DNA of 64,000 bases from Rhizobacter sp. Root1238 (lineage in GTDB: Bacteria > Pseudomonadota > Gammaproteobacteria > Burkholderiales > Burkholderiaceae_C), in assembly GCF_001425825.1 (NCBI RefSeq), contig NZ_LMDM01000014.1:42265-106264 (forward strand). Reading direction: 5' to 3'. Under the pieces are notes generated by a model. The model was not told the origin of the DNA. It saw nothing but the letters and a program-made list of their open reading frames with translations, and did no database searches. Shown here one piece after another: positions 39,840-47,900 of this stretch. Position 1 is the stretch's first letter. Each line of letters begins with the position of its first letter. Made by a program: the position numbers and the translations under genes.

Positions 39840-40832
39840 CTAAGCCGCCGCCGCAGGCTGGCCCGGCAGGCCCGCATCGCGAAGGCGCTTGGCGGCCAGG
39901 TGTTCCCGCTCGATCGATTCCTGCGCCCGCTCGCAGGCGGGTCCGGAGAACTGCGTCGCCATCGCGTCCAGCAGCACCCGCGTGCGCGCCGGCATCAGCC
40001 GCCGGCCGGGGAACACGGCCCACGCGGTCACATCGGGCAGCGACCAGCCCGGCAGCACCGGGACCAGCTCGCCGCTGCGCACATGGTGCACCGCGAAGTG
40101 GCTGGAGACCACGGTGATGCCCGCGCCGGCCCGCGCCATGCGGATCAGCATTTCGGGCGAGTTCGCGGTCGCGCGCGGCGACGGCGTGCCCTGCCACTGC
40201 GCCTCGCCACGCTGCAGCGTCCACATCGCCGGCTCGCCGCTGCGCGTCAGCAGCTGCAGCGTGTCGTGCTCCATCAGCGCCTCGGGTTCGCTCGGCTCGC
40301 CGCGTCGCGCCAGGTAGGCGGGCGACGCATACAGCCCGACCTGCATCGCCGCGATCCGCCGCGCCGCCAGGCTCGCATCGTCGGGCAGGTCGCCCATGCG
40401 GATCGCGACGTCGAAGTTCTCGCCGATCAGGTCCACGCGCCGGGGCGACAGGTCGAGCTCCAGCGTGATCGCCGGGTAGCGCACGAGGAACTCGTTCAGC
40501 ATTTCGCCGAGCACGACGTTCGCGAAATCCGCCGGCATCGAGATGCGCAGCCGCCCGCTCGGCTCCACCTGCCGGTGCTGCGCCAGCGACGCGGCGGCCT
40601 CGACCTCGGCCAGCACCTGGTTCGCATGCTCCAGCACGCTGTGGCCGAAATCGGTGACGGTCAGCTTGCGCGTGGTGCGCAGCAGCAGCCGCTCGCCGAG
40701 CTGCGCTTCCAGCGCGGCCAACCGCCGCGACACGGTCGACTTCGGCAGGCCGACACGCTCGGCGGCGCGGCTGAAGCTGCCTTCTTCGGCGACGCGGGCG
40801 AACAGCATCAGGTCATTGGCTTCGAGGCTCAT
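39840..40832 (-). CDS. LysR-family regulator divergent from azoR
   Basis: A 330-residue LTTR of the large PecT/DmlR-like subgroup: HTH at residues 1-60 (LEANDLMLFARVAEEGSFSRAAERVGLPKSTVSRRLAALEAQLGERLL) and effector domain (about 88-300, including RLRISMPADFANVVLGEML and SPRRVDLIGENFDVAIRMGDLPD). I prefer ATG 40832 over an in-frame ATG at 40844, which lies inside a palindrome. It is divergent from azoR with 124 nt between starts holding two inverted repeats, the classic arrangement for an LTTR controlling the neighbouring reductase gene and itself, presumably in response to quinones or electrophiles. Confidence 0.9.
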   Translation of the reverse strand: MSLEANDLMLFARVAEEGSFSRAAERVGLPKSTVSRRLAALEAQLGERLLLRTTRKLTVTDFGHSVLEHANQVLAEVEAAASLAQHRQVEPSGRLRISMPADFANVVLGEMLNEFLVRYPAITLELDLSPRRVDLIGENFDVAIRMGDLPDDASLAARRIAAMQVGLYASPAYLARRGEPSEPEALMEHDTLQLLTRSGEPAMWTLQRGEAQWQGTPSPRATANSPEMLIRMARAGAGITVVSSHFAVHHVRSGELVPVLPGWSLPDVTAWAVFPGRRLMPARTRVLLDAMATQFSGPACERAQESIEREHLAAKRLRDAGLPGQPAAAA

Positions 40833-40839
40833 CGCGGGC

Positions 40840-40859
40840 TCCACTGTCTCATCAGTGGA
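40840..40859. promoter_or_regulatory. TCCACTG-N6-CAGTGGA palindrome in LysR leader
   Basis: Perfect 7-nt inverted repeat just 7 nt upstream of the LysR start codon. Position fits an autorepression site that blocks LysR transcription or translation. Confidence 0.65.
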
Positions 40860-40871
40860 ACAATGTTATCC

Positions 40872-40895
40872 AATCCAATGGCTTCCGGTTGGATT
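40872..40895. promoter_or_regulatory. AATCCAA-N10-TTGGATT palindrome in azoR promoter
   Basis: Perfect 7-nt inverted repeat centred about 73 nt upstream of azoR; a further ATCCAA half-site precedes it at 40868. The A/T arms and spacing match LysR-type boxes. Confidence 0.65.
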
Positions 40896-40956
40896 TTGGG
40901 ACGCCTAGAGTTCGTTCATCGCATCCCGAACCCCCTCAACCCCCTCGGAGCCCCTC

Positions 40957-41559
40957 ATGAACATCCTCCAGATCAACTCCAGCGCCCGCACCCAAGGTTC
41001 GCAATCGACCGTGCTGGCCCATGAACTGACCAGCCGCCTGCAGGCCGTGCACCCCGACGCGACGCTGACGCTGCGCGACCTGGCCGTCACGCCGCACCCG
41101 GTGCTCGACGAGGCCGCGCTGCAGGCGCTGTTCACTCCGGCCGAAGCCCGCACGCCGGCCCAGGCCGCGCGGGTCGCGCTGGACGACGCGTTGATCGCCG
41201 AGATCAAGGCGGCCGACATCGTCGTGCTCGGCGTGCCGATGTACAACTTCGGCGTGCCGGCCCAGCTGAAGAACTGGATCGACGCGATCGCCAAGGTGAA
41301 GGTCACTTTCGCGTACACCGACAAGGGCCCGCAAGGCCTGCTGACCGGCAAGAAGGTCTATGTCGCTCTGACCCGCGGCGGCCTGTACCGCAACACGCCG
41401 GCCGACACGCAGGTGCCGTACCTGAAGTCGGTGCTGGGCTTCCTCGGCATGACCGACGTCGAGTTCTTCTACGCCGAAGGCCTGAACATGGGCCCGGACG
41501 CTGCCGAGAAGGGCCTGGCGTTCGCCCGGGCGCAGATCGACGAAGCCGTGCACGCCTGA
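40957..41559 (+). CDS. azoR: FMN-dependent NADH-azoreductase
   Basis: A 200-residue flavodoxin-fold quinone/azo reductase. [24 protein letters not shown] (FMN phosphate-binding SSAR), [55 protein letters not shown] (the MYNFG-P and TRGG blocks that bind FMN) are all typical of AzoR (E. coli 201 residues). Functions as a homodimeric cytoplasmic two-electron reductase protecting against quinones. Preceded by a LysR gene and two palindromes, and followed 53 nt later by a pirin gene that may share the transcript; redox-responsive induction is likely. Confidence 0.95.
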   Translation: MNILQINSSARTQGSQSTVLAHELTSRLQAVHPDATLTLRDLAVTPHPVLDEAALQALFTPAEARTPAQAARVALDDALIAEIKAADIVVLGVPMYNFGVPAQLKNWIDAIAKVKVTFAYTDKGPQGLLTGKKVYVALTRGGLYRNTPADTQVPYLKSVLGFLGMTDVEFFYAEGLNMGPDAAEKGLAFARAQIDEAVHA

Positions 41560-41612
41560 TTCCGCTTCCACCGTTCACCCATCAGTCTTCCATCACCACC
41601 AAGGAGTTCGAC

Positions 41613-42512
41613 ATGTCTTCCGCCACCACCGTCTTCCACCCCGTGACCGAGGCCGTCGCGCGCCCGCGCGAGCTGGAGCGCCTGGTGACGGGCCAGGCCA
41701 CGTCGGACGGGGCCGGCGTCAAGCTGACGCGGGTGCTGACGCAGCCGCTGCAGCGCCGGCTCGATCCGTTCCTGATGCTCGATGCCTTCGGCACCGACAA
41801 CGCCGATGACTACGTCGGCGGTTTTCCGGACCACCCGCACCGCGGCTTCGAGACCGTCACGTACATGATCGCCGGGCGCATGCGCCACCGTGACAACGCC
41901 GGCCACGAAGGCCTGCTGCAGAACGGCGGCGTGCAATGGATGACGGCCGGGCGCGGCATCGTGCACTCCGAGCTGCCCGAGCAGCAGGAAGGCCGCATGG
42001 AAGGCTTCCAGCTGTGGCTGAACCTGCCGGCCGACCGCAAGCTGGCCGACCCGTGGTACCGCGACATCCAGTCGGACGAGATCCCCGAGTTCACGACCGG
42101 CGGCGGTGCGACGGTGCGCGTGATTGCCGGTGAATCGCACGGCGTGGCCGGCGCGATGCAGCGCGAGCGGACGCTGCCGCTGTACCTCGATGTGCACCTG
42201 GCGGCCGGTGCGCGCTTCGACCAGCTCGTGCCGGCGTCGCACAACGCGTTCGTCTACGTGTACCGCGGCGAGGTCGACGTGGGTGGCGCGCGCGTGGGTT
42301 CGCAGCGCATGGCGATCCTGAAGAACGGCGCCGACCGCGACGGCATCGTGCTGCAGGCGGGCGATGCGCCGGCGAAGGCGCTGATCATCGCGGGCCACCC
42401 GCTGAACGAGCCGATCGCGCAGTACGGGCCGTTCGTGATGAACACGCACGAGCAGATCTTCCAGGCGGTGGAAGACTACCGCTCGGGCAAGTTCGGTCCG
42501 CTGACCGCCTGA
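41613..42512 (+). CDS. Pirin family protein
   Basis: A 299-residue bicupin. N-terminal pirin domain signatures: RRLDPFLMLDAFG, GGFPDHPHRGFETVTYMIAGRMRHRDNAGHEG (His ligands), GGVQWMTAGRGIVHSELP, and the C-terminal pirin_C domain from about 175 with NGADRDGIVLQAGDAPAKALIIAGHPLNEPIAQYGPFVMNTHEQI. Some bacterial pirins (YhaK, YhhW) are iron-dependent quercetinases. Directly downstream of azoR, a pairing also seen elsewhere, suggesting a shared electrophile/quinone response. A good AAGGAG precedes the ATG. Confidence 0.93.
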   Translation: MSSATTVFHPVTEAVARPRELERLVTGQATSDGAGVKLTRVLTQPLQRRLDPFLMLDAFGTDNADDYVGGFPDHPHRGFETVTYMIAGRMRHRDNAGHEGLLQNGGVQWMTAGRGIVHSELPEQQEGRMEGFQLWLNLPADRKLADPWYRDIQSDEIPEFTTGGGATVRVIAGESHGVAGAMQRERTLPLYLDVHLAAGARFDQLVPASHNAFVYVYRGEVDVGGARVGSQRMAILKNGADRDGIVLQAGDAPAKALIIAGHPLNEPIAQYGPFVMNTHEQIFQAVEDYRSGKFGPLTA

Positions 42513-42523
42513 CGCGCCGCGAC

Positions 42524-42593
42524 CCGTTCGCCCTGAGCCTGTCGAAGGGCCTGCTCGCACGGCACCCGGCTTCGACAAGCTCAGCCCGAACGG
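42524..42593. repeat. REP-like hairpin element
   Basis: Imperfect inverted repeat CCGTTCGCCCTGAGCCTGTC (left arm 42524-42547) and its counterpart ending GCTCAGCCCGAACGG (right arm 42570-42593), about 24 nt per arm with three mismatches. The same element family occurs at 50600-50695. This CGTTCGccCTGAGC..TGTCGAAG sequence is a widespread interspersed repeat in proteobacteria; here it lies between the pirin and malZ genes and may terminate transcription. Confidence 0.8.
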
Positions 42594-42654
42594 GGGAGGT
42601 GCTTGGCCCGAACGGGATGGGCTCAACCCGAACGGGATGGTTCAGCCGAACGGG
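42585..42654. repeat. Four near-copies of CCCGAACGGG at decreasing spacing
   Basis: CCCGAACGGG starts at 42585, 42607 and 42627, with a variant GCCGAACGGG at 42645, so start-to-start spacings are 22, 20 and 18 nt. The first copy is the tip of the preceding hairpin repeat. It looks like serial duplication of the REP end, just ahead of the malZ start at 42682. Confidence 0.75.
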
Positions 42655-42681
42655 AGCGGCGTTCGGCGTTAGGCTTGCCCG

Positions 42682-44505
42682 ATGTTCCTCCAGCACCTGC
42701 CCCTGGCCCCGTGGGCCGAGCGCACCCACGCCGGCCTGCGGCTCACGCTGCTGAGCGACACGCCGGACCTCGACGAGGTCCACGTTCGCTTCCTGCTCGA
42801 CAACGAGGAGACCTGGCAGCCGCTTGCTCGCACGGCCGACCAGGGCCGCTTCGCGTGCTTCGAGGCGACGATCCCGTGGTGCCCGACCGGGCCGACGACG
42901 CGCTACTGCTTCCGCGCGTTGCGCAGCGGCATGCCGCACTGGCTTGCCGCCACCGGCCCGCAACGCCGCGTGCCGAACGAGGCCCATCACTTCCGCATCG
43001 CCCGCCAGCCGCTGGTGCCCGCCTGGGCGCAGCAGCAGCTGATCTACCAGATCTTCCCCGACCGCTTTGCGCGCGGCCCCGACGCGCCACGCGAGCGCCC
43101 GCCGCACGCCTTCGGCTACGGCAAGGCGCCGGTGCATGCGCTCGACTGGGGCGCGCCGCTCGACGTGAAACCGACGTGGAGCGCGTTCTACGGCGGCGAC
43201 CTGGCCGGCATCGGCGAACGCCTCGGCCACCTGCAGGCGCTCGGCGTGACGACCGTCTACCTGACGCCGGTGTTCGGCTCCGGCAGCAACCACCGCTACG
43301 ACACCGAGGACTACGACCACGTCGATGCCGGGCTCGGCGGCGACGCGGCGCTGGTCGCGCTGTCGCAGCAGCTGCATGCGTGCGGCATGCGCCTGGTGCT
43401 CGATGCGGTGCTGAACCACACCGGCGCGAACCACCCGTGGTTCAACCGCTTCGCGCAGCACGGCGAACCGGGCGCGTGGCAATCGACCGAGTCGCGCTGG
43501 CACGGCTGGTACGCCCGCGACGAGCACGGCCGCCCGGTCTACTGGAAGGGCCACCAGTCGCTGCCGGTGCTCGACTATGCGCACCCCGAGGTGCTGGACG
43601 CCTTCATCCGCGCGCCCGATGCGGTGCTGCGGCGCTGGCTGCAGCCGCCGGTGTCGGCCGACGGCTGGCGGCTCGACGCGGTGCACATGCTGGGCGAGGG
43701 CGCCGGTGCCGGCAACAACGCGGCGATGCTGCGCGCGATGCGCGATGCGGTGCGCGACGAGAACCCGGAGGCCATCCTGGTCGGCGAGCATTTCAGCGAG
43801 GCGAGCTCCTGGCTGCAGGGCGACCAGGAAGACGCCGCGATGAACTACTGGGGCTTCACGCTGCCGCTGTGGCAGTGGCTGGCGGGGGTCGATTTCGGCG
43901 GCCGTGCGGCACCGATCGCGACGGCCGACCTGATGAGCTGGCTCGGTGAATCGCGTGCCGTCGTGCCGCACGAGGTCGCGCTCGCGCAATGGAACGCGCT
44001 CGACAGCCACGACACGCAGCGCCTGTTCACGCTGCTCGGCACCGACGAGGCGAGGCACGCGCTGGCACTCGCGCTGCAGTTCGGCTACCCCGGCGTGCCG
44101 TGCATCTACTACGGCGACGAGGTCGGGCTGCAAGGCGGCAACGATCCGGACAACCGGCGCTGCTTCGACTGGAGCGGCGCGAGCTGGCGCAGCGGGATTC
44201 TCGAGCGCGTGAAGCGGCTCGCCGGCTGGCGCCGCGAGCGTGCCGAGCTGCGCGAGGGTGCTTGCCTCACGCTCGCGCATGGCGACGACTGGATCGCGTT
44301 CGCGCGGGTGAACGCCACGGCCGTCACGGTGCTGGTGCTGAACCGCGGAGATGCGACCGAAGCGGTCGTGCCGCTCGACGCGTTGCCGTTCGACATCGCC
44401 CGCTGGACATCGCCGAGCGGCCACCGCTGGACGCTGGAAGGCCGCGCGATCCGCCTGCCGCTGCCGGCGCGCGACGCGGCCTGGCTGTGGAGCGCCGGCG
44501 CCTGA
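42682..44505 (+). CDS. malZ: Glycoside hydrolase family 13, maltodextrin glucosidase-like
   Basis: A 607-residue alpha-amylase-family enzyme, the same length as E. coli MalZ (about 605). N-terminal beta-sandwich (about 1-120), then the (beta/alpha)8 barrel beginning LIYQIFPDRFARG. Conserved regions: DAVLNHTG, GWRLDAVHM (nucleophile Asp332), GEHFSE (acid/base Glu369) and NALDSHDTQR (Asp444). It would hydrolyse maltodextrins from the reducing end in the cytoplasm. Start at 42682 has no strong Shine-Dalgarno and follows the CCCGAACGGG repeats. No other mal genes are adjacent. It converges with tag with 3 nt between stops. A neopullulanase-like specificity is possible. Confidence 0.9.
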   Translation: MFLQHLPLAPWAERTHAGLRLTLLSDTPDLDEVHVRFLLDNEETWQPLARTADQGRFACFEATIPWCPTGPTTRYCFRALRSGMPHWLAATGPQRRVPNEAHHFRIARQPLVPAWAQQQLIYQIFPDRFARGPDAPRERPPHAFGYGKAPVHALDWGAPLDVKPTWSAFYGGDLAGIGERLGHLQALGVTTVYLTPVFGSGSNHRYDTEDYDHVDAGLGGDAALVALSQQLHACGMRLVLDAVLNHTGANHPWFNRFAQHGEPGAWQSTESRWHGWYARDEHGRPVYWKGHQSLPVLDYAHPEVLDAFIRAPDAVLRRWLQPPVSADGWRLDAVHMLGEGAGAGNNAAMLRAMRDAVRDENPEAILVGEHFSEASSWLQGDQEDAAMNYWGFTLPLWQWLAGVDFGGRAAPIATADLMSWLGESRAVVPHEVALAQWNALDSHDTQRLFTLLGTDEARHALALALQFGYPGVPCIYYGDEVGLQGGNDPDNRRCFDWSGASWRSGILERVKRLAGWRRERAELREGACLTLAHGDDWIAFARVNATAVTVLVLNRGDATEAVVPLDALPFDIARWTSPSGHRWTLEGRAIRLPLPARDAAWLWSAGA

Positions 44506-44508
44506 TGC

Positions 44509-45171
44509 TCAACGCGCGGGCGGCGTCATCGCCGCCCGCGCCTGCAGCGCCGCCTCGCGCGACGCACACCCTTCGCGGTGGTCGTTCACCAACCCCATCG
44601 CCTGCATGAACGCATAGACCGTGGTCGGCCCGACGAAACTCCAGCCGCGCTTCTTCAGGTCCTTCGACATCGCGATCGCCTCCGCCGAGGTCGTCATCGC
44701 GACCAGCGCCTCGTGCGTCAGCTTCTTCGGCCGCGTGTGCGCCGCCGGCTCGTGACCCCACGCATACGCGGCGAGCGAGCCGAACTCGGCGCGCATTTCC
44801 AGCACGCGCTGCGCGTTGTTGATGGTCGACTCGATCTTGCCGCGGTGGCGCACGATGCCGGCGTCGCCGAGCAAGCGCTCGACATCCTTCGCGGTGAATC
44901 GTGCCACCTGCTCGGCGTCGAAGTTCGCGAAGCCGGCGCGAAACGCCTCGCGCTTGTTCAGGATCGTCAGCCAGCTCAGCCCGGCCTGGAAACCCTCGAG
45001 GCAGATCTTCTCGAACAGCCGCCGGTCGTCGGTGACCGGGAAGCCCCATTCATGGTCGTGGTAGTGCTGGTAGCCGGGTGTCGCGCGGCACCAGTGGCAC
45101 CGCGCGACGCCGTCGTCGGCGATGAAGAGGCCGCGGCGTTCGGCGGCCTGGTGCTGGGCGGGGGTCGTCAT
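44509..45171 (-). CDS. tag: DNA-3-methyladenine glycosylase I
   Basis: A 220-residue DNA repair enzyme removing 3-methyladenine. CHWCRATPGYQHYHDHEWGFPVTDDRRLFEKICLEGFQAGLSWLTILNKREAFR is the Tag signature, with zinc ligands Cys and His near the N-terminus and near the C-terminus (HREGC), and the catalytic Glu within LEGFQAGLSW. Cytoplasmic monomer. It is followed on the same strand by the SET-domain gene region after its upstream end (gap of 16 nt at 45172-45187), so tag is probably the downstream member of a tag/SET/GNAT cluster. Confidence 0.95.
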   Translation of the reverse strand: MTTPAQHQAAERRGLFIADDGVARCHWCRATPGYQHYHDHEWGFPVTDDRRLFEKICLEGFQAGLSWLTILNKREAFRAGFANFDAEQVARFTAKDVERLLGDAGIVRHRGKIESTINNAQRVLEMRAEFGSLAAYAWGHEPAAHTRPKKLTHEALVAMTTSAEAIAMSKDLKKRGWSFVGPTTVYAFMQAMGLVNDHREGCASREAALQARAAMTPPAR

Positions 45172-45187
45172 GCAAGGTCCTTGGGGA

Positions 45188-45664
45188 TCAGAGCGTGCCG
45201 GCGCAACCGGGTGCGCCGCAGCGGCAGGCCAGGCGGCCCTGGTGGTGCGAGCGGCCGTAATCGACCGTCAGTTCCTCGCCGGGGGCGATGTCTCGCAGCG
45301 CATGGAAGGCGACGCGGCCCTGCTGCAATTTCAGCGTCGCGTTCGGTCGGCAGGAGTGGTTGGTGAAGCGCAGCGCGTCGACCGATTGCGACGCATCGAT
45401 CGCGCGGCGCTCGGACACCTCGACGATCATGATGCGCGCCTGCCCGCGCGCACGGCGGCGGGCTTCGGTGACGCTGATCGGCTCGCCACGCAGCTCGCCG
45501 ATCTTGCGGCGTGCCGGAATGGCCTCGGCGGCGAACACGCCCTGGCCGTCGATCGGGCTGGCGGCGACGGTCAGCGCGAACTTCTGCGGGTCGGCCGGGG
45601 CGCCGCGCGGGCGGGGTGGGGCGCTCGGGGGTTCAGGAGCGGCAAGGGTCGACAGTCGCGGCAT
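45188..45664 (-). CDS. SET-domain protein-lysine methyltransferase-like protein
   Basis: A 158-residue protein consisting of one SET domain: SPIDGQGVFAAEAIPARRKIGELRGEPIS at the N-terminus, the SAM-binding RFTNHSCRPNA, the catalytic EELTVDYG, and a post-SET zinc motif CRCGAPGCAG. All core motifs of eukaryotic-type SET methyltransferases are retained. The first 25 residues are Pro/Ala-rich. Target protein unknown; small bacterial SET proteins have been proposed to methylate ribosomal or host proteins. It lies between tag and a GNAT acetyltransferase gene on the same strand, with a gap of only 16 nt to tag. Confidence 0.9.
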   Translation of the reverse strand: MPRLSTLAAPEPPSAPPRPRGAPADPQKFALTVAASPIDGQGVFAAEAIPARRKIGELRGEPISVTEARRRARGQARIMIVEVSERRAIDASQSVDALRFTNHSCRPNATLKLQQGRVAFHALRDIAPGEELTVDYGRSHHQGRLACRCGAPGCAGTL

Positions 45665-45682
45665 GCGGCGATTGTCACCGGG

Positions 45683-46243
45683 TCACGTGCCACGCTGCTG
45701 CCACTCGTCGCGCAGCAGCCCGTGCAACTCGACGTCGTAGGCCGCGCCCTTGCCGACCCAGCGCTGGCGCAGCAGCCCTTCGCGCGTGAAGCCGAGCGAT
45801 TGCAGCAGCCGCACCGATGGCTGGTTCAGCGGATTGACCTCGGCCTCGAGCCGGCGCAGGCCCATCGGTCCGAACGCGGCACCGACCAGCGCGCCGGCCG
45901 CCTCGCGCGCCAGCCCACGACCCCAGTGCGCCCGCCCCAGCACATAGCCGAGCTCCGCGCGGGCGCTGCCTTCGTTGAAGTTGAACAGCAAGCCGGCACC
46001 GATCACGGTGGCGTCGTCGCGCGACAGGATGACGAACTGCACCGCGTTGCCGGTCGCCTGGATGCCAGCGATGCGCTGGTACCAGGCGGCGGCATCGTCG
46101 ATCGAGCGCCAGGTCGCGTACGGCAGGAACTGCGTCACCATGTCGTCGCCGTTGACCGCCATCAGGCCGGGCAGGTCGGGTTCGGCGATCTGCCGCACCA
46201 CCAGGCGGGGCGTCTCGATCGGGGCGGGCACGGTCAGCGGCAT
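45683..46243 (-). CDS. GNAT-family N-acetyltransferase, RimJ/RimL-like
   Basis: A 186-residue acetyltransferase. ETPRLVVRQIAEPDLPGLMAV starts the fold; VIGAGLLFNFNEGSARAELGYVLGRAHWGRGLAREAAGALVGAAF contains the acetyl-CoA-binding loop, and RRLEAEVNPLNQPSVRLLQSLGFTREGLLRQRW the C-terminal strand region typical of RimJ/RimL-type proteins. Substrate (protein N-terminus, antibiotic or small molecule) unknown. ATG 46243 is the first start preceding the conserved ETPRL. It is upstream of the SET gene, separated by 18 nt, and likely co-transcribed. Confidence 0.9.
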   Translation of the reverse strand: MPLTVPAPIETPRLVVRQIAEPDLPGLMAVNGDDMVTQFLPYATWRSIDDAAAWYQRIAGIQATGNAVQFVILSRDDATVIGAGLLFNFNEGSARAELGYVLGRAHWGRGLAREAAGALVGAAFGPMGLRRLEAEVNPLNQPSVRLLQSLGFTREGLLRQRWVGKGAAYDVELHGLLRDEWQQRGT

Positions 46244-46683
46244 CGAAGGCTCCCTGTCCGCGCCGCGGGCCGGCACGGGTCCGCGCGATTCTGTCCCAGC
46301 CGCCGAGGGCTTGGACACCGCTGATACGAGTCGACACCGCGATCGGTGCAGCGGGCTTGTTCCGGCCGTTGCGGGCCGGTCGGTCCGGCGACGATGCGCC
46401 ACCATGCCGATGCACCCCCTTGCCTCCACCGACGTGCCATTCGCCCGCCTGGCCGACGGCGAACTGGTGACGGCCGGTCGCCGCGCGTCGAAGGGCTTGA
46501 TCCTGTGCGCTGGCCTGCTGGCCTGGCGGCGTCACCCGGTGATGGGCCTTGCGCTGGGTGACCTGCTGCGCCGAACGGCCGGAATTGGCCCCCGCTTGGC
46601 CCGTTTATCAGCGCTTGGCCCGGTGCCGCTCCGGCTACGCTTGATCCCAGGACGAACTGACGTCTGACAGATCACCGCCCGCC
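46244..46683 (+). other. 440-nt stretch without a convincing gene
   Basis: Between the GNAT start and a small gene at 46684. A plus-strand frame from ATG 46404 to 46667 (87 codons) is open but has no recognisable motif and unremarkable codon pattern, so I do not call it a gene. The only structure noticed is an 11-nt direct repeat CGCTTGGCCCG at 46593-46603 and 46612-46622, about 60-90 nt before the next gene, which might be a regulator site. The promoters for both flanking genes must lie here. Confidence 0.5.
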
Positions 46684-46953
46684 ATGAACCGCTCGACCGC
46701 CACCGCTTCTGCCCCGATCAACTTCCGCGCGCTGCCCGCGAACGAAGGCATCGAATGGGAAGACATGCCTTCGCTGCCGGTCTCGCGCAGCAAGGGCCCG
46801 CAGGCTGAAGACGGCCCGGCGTGGAAGAACACGATGCCGGCCAGCATGATGGACGTCGCGCAGCCGCCGAAGCCGTTCCGCGAAGCGCTCGACGGCCTGT
46901 CGATGCGCGAAGTCGACGAGCCGGAAATCTTCCAGCACTTCTTCGGCAAGTAA
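46684..46953 (+). CDS. Small conserved-looking hypothetical protein
   Basis: 89 residues, MNRSTATASAPINFRALPANEGIEWEDMPSLPVSR...GPAWKNTMPASMMDVAQPPKPFREALDGLSMREVDEPEIFQHFFGK. No signal, TM segment or known motif; acidic and Pro-rich with a helical C-terminus that ends in FQHFFGK. Its own upstream region and clean codon usage support a real gene. It converges with the lactonase gene at 46966 with 12 nt between. Function unknown. Confidence 0.65.
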   Translation: MNRSTATASAPINFRALPANEGIEWEDMPSLPVSRSKGPQAEDGPAWKNTMPASMMDVAQPPKPFREALDGLSMREVDEPEIFQHFFGK

Positions 46954-46965
46954 GGGCGGGGACGC

Positions 46966-47871
46966 TCAGCCTTCCCAGGCCGTCGCGGGACGCCCGGACG
47001 CGTCCACCTCCACCGAGAACAACGCGCCCGCCAACGGCTGCGCCGCCAGCTGCTCGTCGCTCAATTCGAAACGCGCGCTGGTGATGAACAGCGTGCGCAG
47101 CTCCGGCCCGCCGAACGCGACGTTCGTGATGTGGCTGGTCGGCAGCGCGATGCGCAGCAGTTCCTTCGCGCTGACGGGGTCGTGGCAGGTCACGCACGCC
47201 GCGCCCCAGCGCGCGATCCACAAGCGGCCGTCGGCGTCGGTCGTCATGCCGTCGGGATGGCCGTCACCCTTCGCGAAGCGCAGCCACAGCCGCTGGTTCG
47301 AGATCGCGCCGGTGGCGGTGTCGAAGTCGAACGCATGGATGCGTTGCTGCGCCGTCTCGTTGAAATACATCGTGCGCCCGTCGAGCGACCAGGTCGGCCC
47401 GTTGGTCACCGCGAAATGCGCATCGAACACCTTCTCGCAGTGCCGCTTCGCATCGAAGCGGTACAGCGAGCCGGTCGGCTCGGTGCAGCCGAAGTCCATC
47501 GTGCCGCCCCAGAAGCGGCCCTGCAGGTCGCACTTGCCGTCGTTGAAGCGGTTGCCCGGCAGGTGCGCCTCGGGATCGTGCAGCTTCTGCACCCGCCCGG
47601 TGTCGGTGTCGAACAGCGCGAAGCCGCTGCGCAGCGTCACCAGCAGGCCGGGCGCTTCCGCACGCTCGGCCAGCGCCGAGATCTCCTCGTCGAACGGCCA
47701 GCTCTCCCGGGCGTCGGTCGCCGGGTGGTAGCGGTACAGCGTGCGCCCGAGGATGTCGACCCAGTACAGCGACTGCCGCCGCACCGACCACAGCGTGCCC
47801 TCGCCGAGCGTGGCGCCCGCGGGCCACAGCACGCGGGGTTCGGACAGCAGCTTGGGGGCGGTGACGGTCAT
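46966..47871 (-). CDS. SMP-30/gluconolactonase family sugar lactonase
   Basis: A 301-residue six-bladed beta-propeller lactonase: LGEGTLWSVRRQSLYWVDILGRTLYRY (metal-binding Glu in GEGTLW), GNRFNDGKCDLQGRFWGGTMDFG, VTNGPTWSLDGRTMYFNETAQQRIHAFDFD and KGDGHPDGMTTDADGRLWIARWG (the Asn and Asp metal ligands). Members open L-arabino-, D-xylono- or D-galactonolactone. Lying 29 nt downstream of the aldonate dehydratase gene on the same strand, it fits the lactonase step of the oxidative pentose or galactose pathway. Substrate not fixed by sequence. Confidence 0.9.
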   Translation of the reverse strand: MTVTAPKLLSEPRVLWPAGATLGEGTLWSVRRQSLYWVDILGRTLYRYHPATDARESWPFDEEISALAERAEAPGLLVTLRSGFALFDTDTGRVQKLHDPEAHLPGNRFNDGKCDLQGRFWGGTMDFGCTEPTGSLYRFDAKRHCEKVFDAHFAVTNGPTWSLDGRTMYFNETAQQRIHAFDFDTATGAISNQRLWLRFAKGDGHPDGMTTDADGRLWIARWGAACVTCHDPVSAKELLRIALPTSHITNVAFGGPELRTLFITSARFELSDEQLAAQPLAGALFSVEVDASGRPATAWEG

Positions 47872-47900
47872 GCGGCTTTCAGCGGGGCTTCAGCGGGGCT

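Noticed and set aside
42585..42654. Repeated CCCGAACGGG units considered as a small CRISPR array.
   Set aside because: Units are only 10 nt, spacings shrink and contain no spacer-like unique sequences, and no cas gene is nearby.
46404..46667. An 87-codon plus-strand frame upstream of the small hypothetical gene.
   Set aside because: No recognisable motif, no convincing ribosome site and no support from context; left as non-coding.
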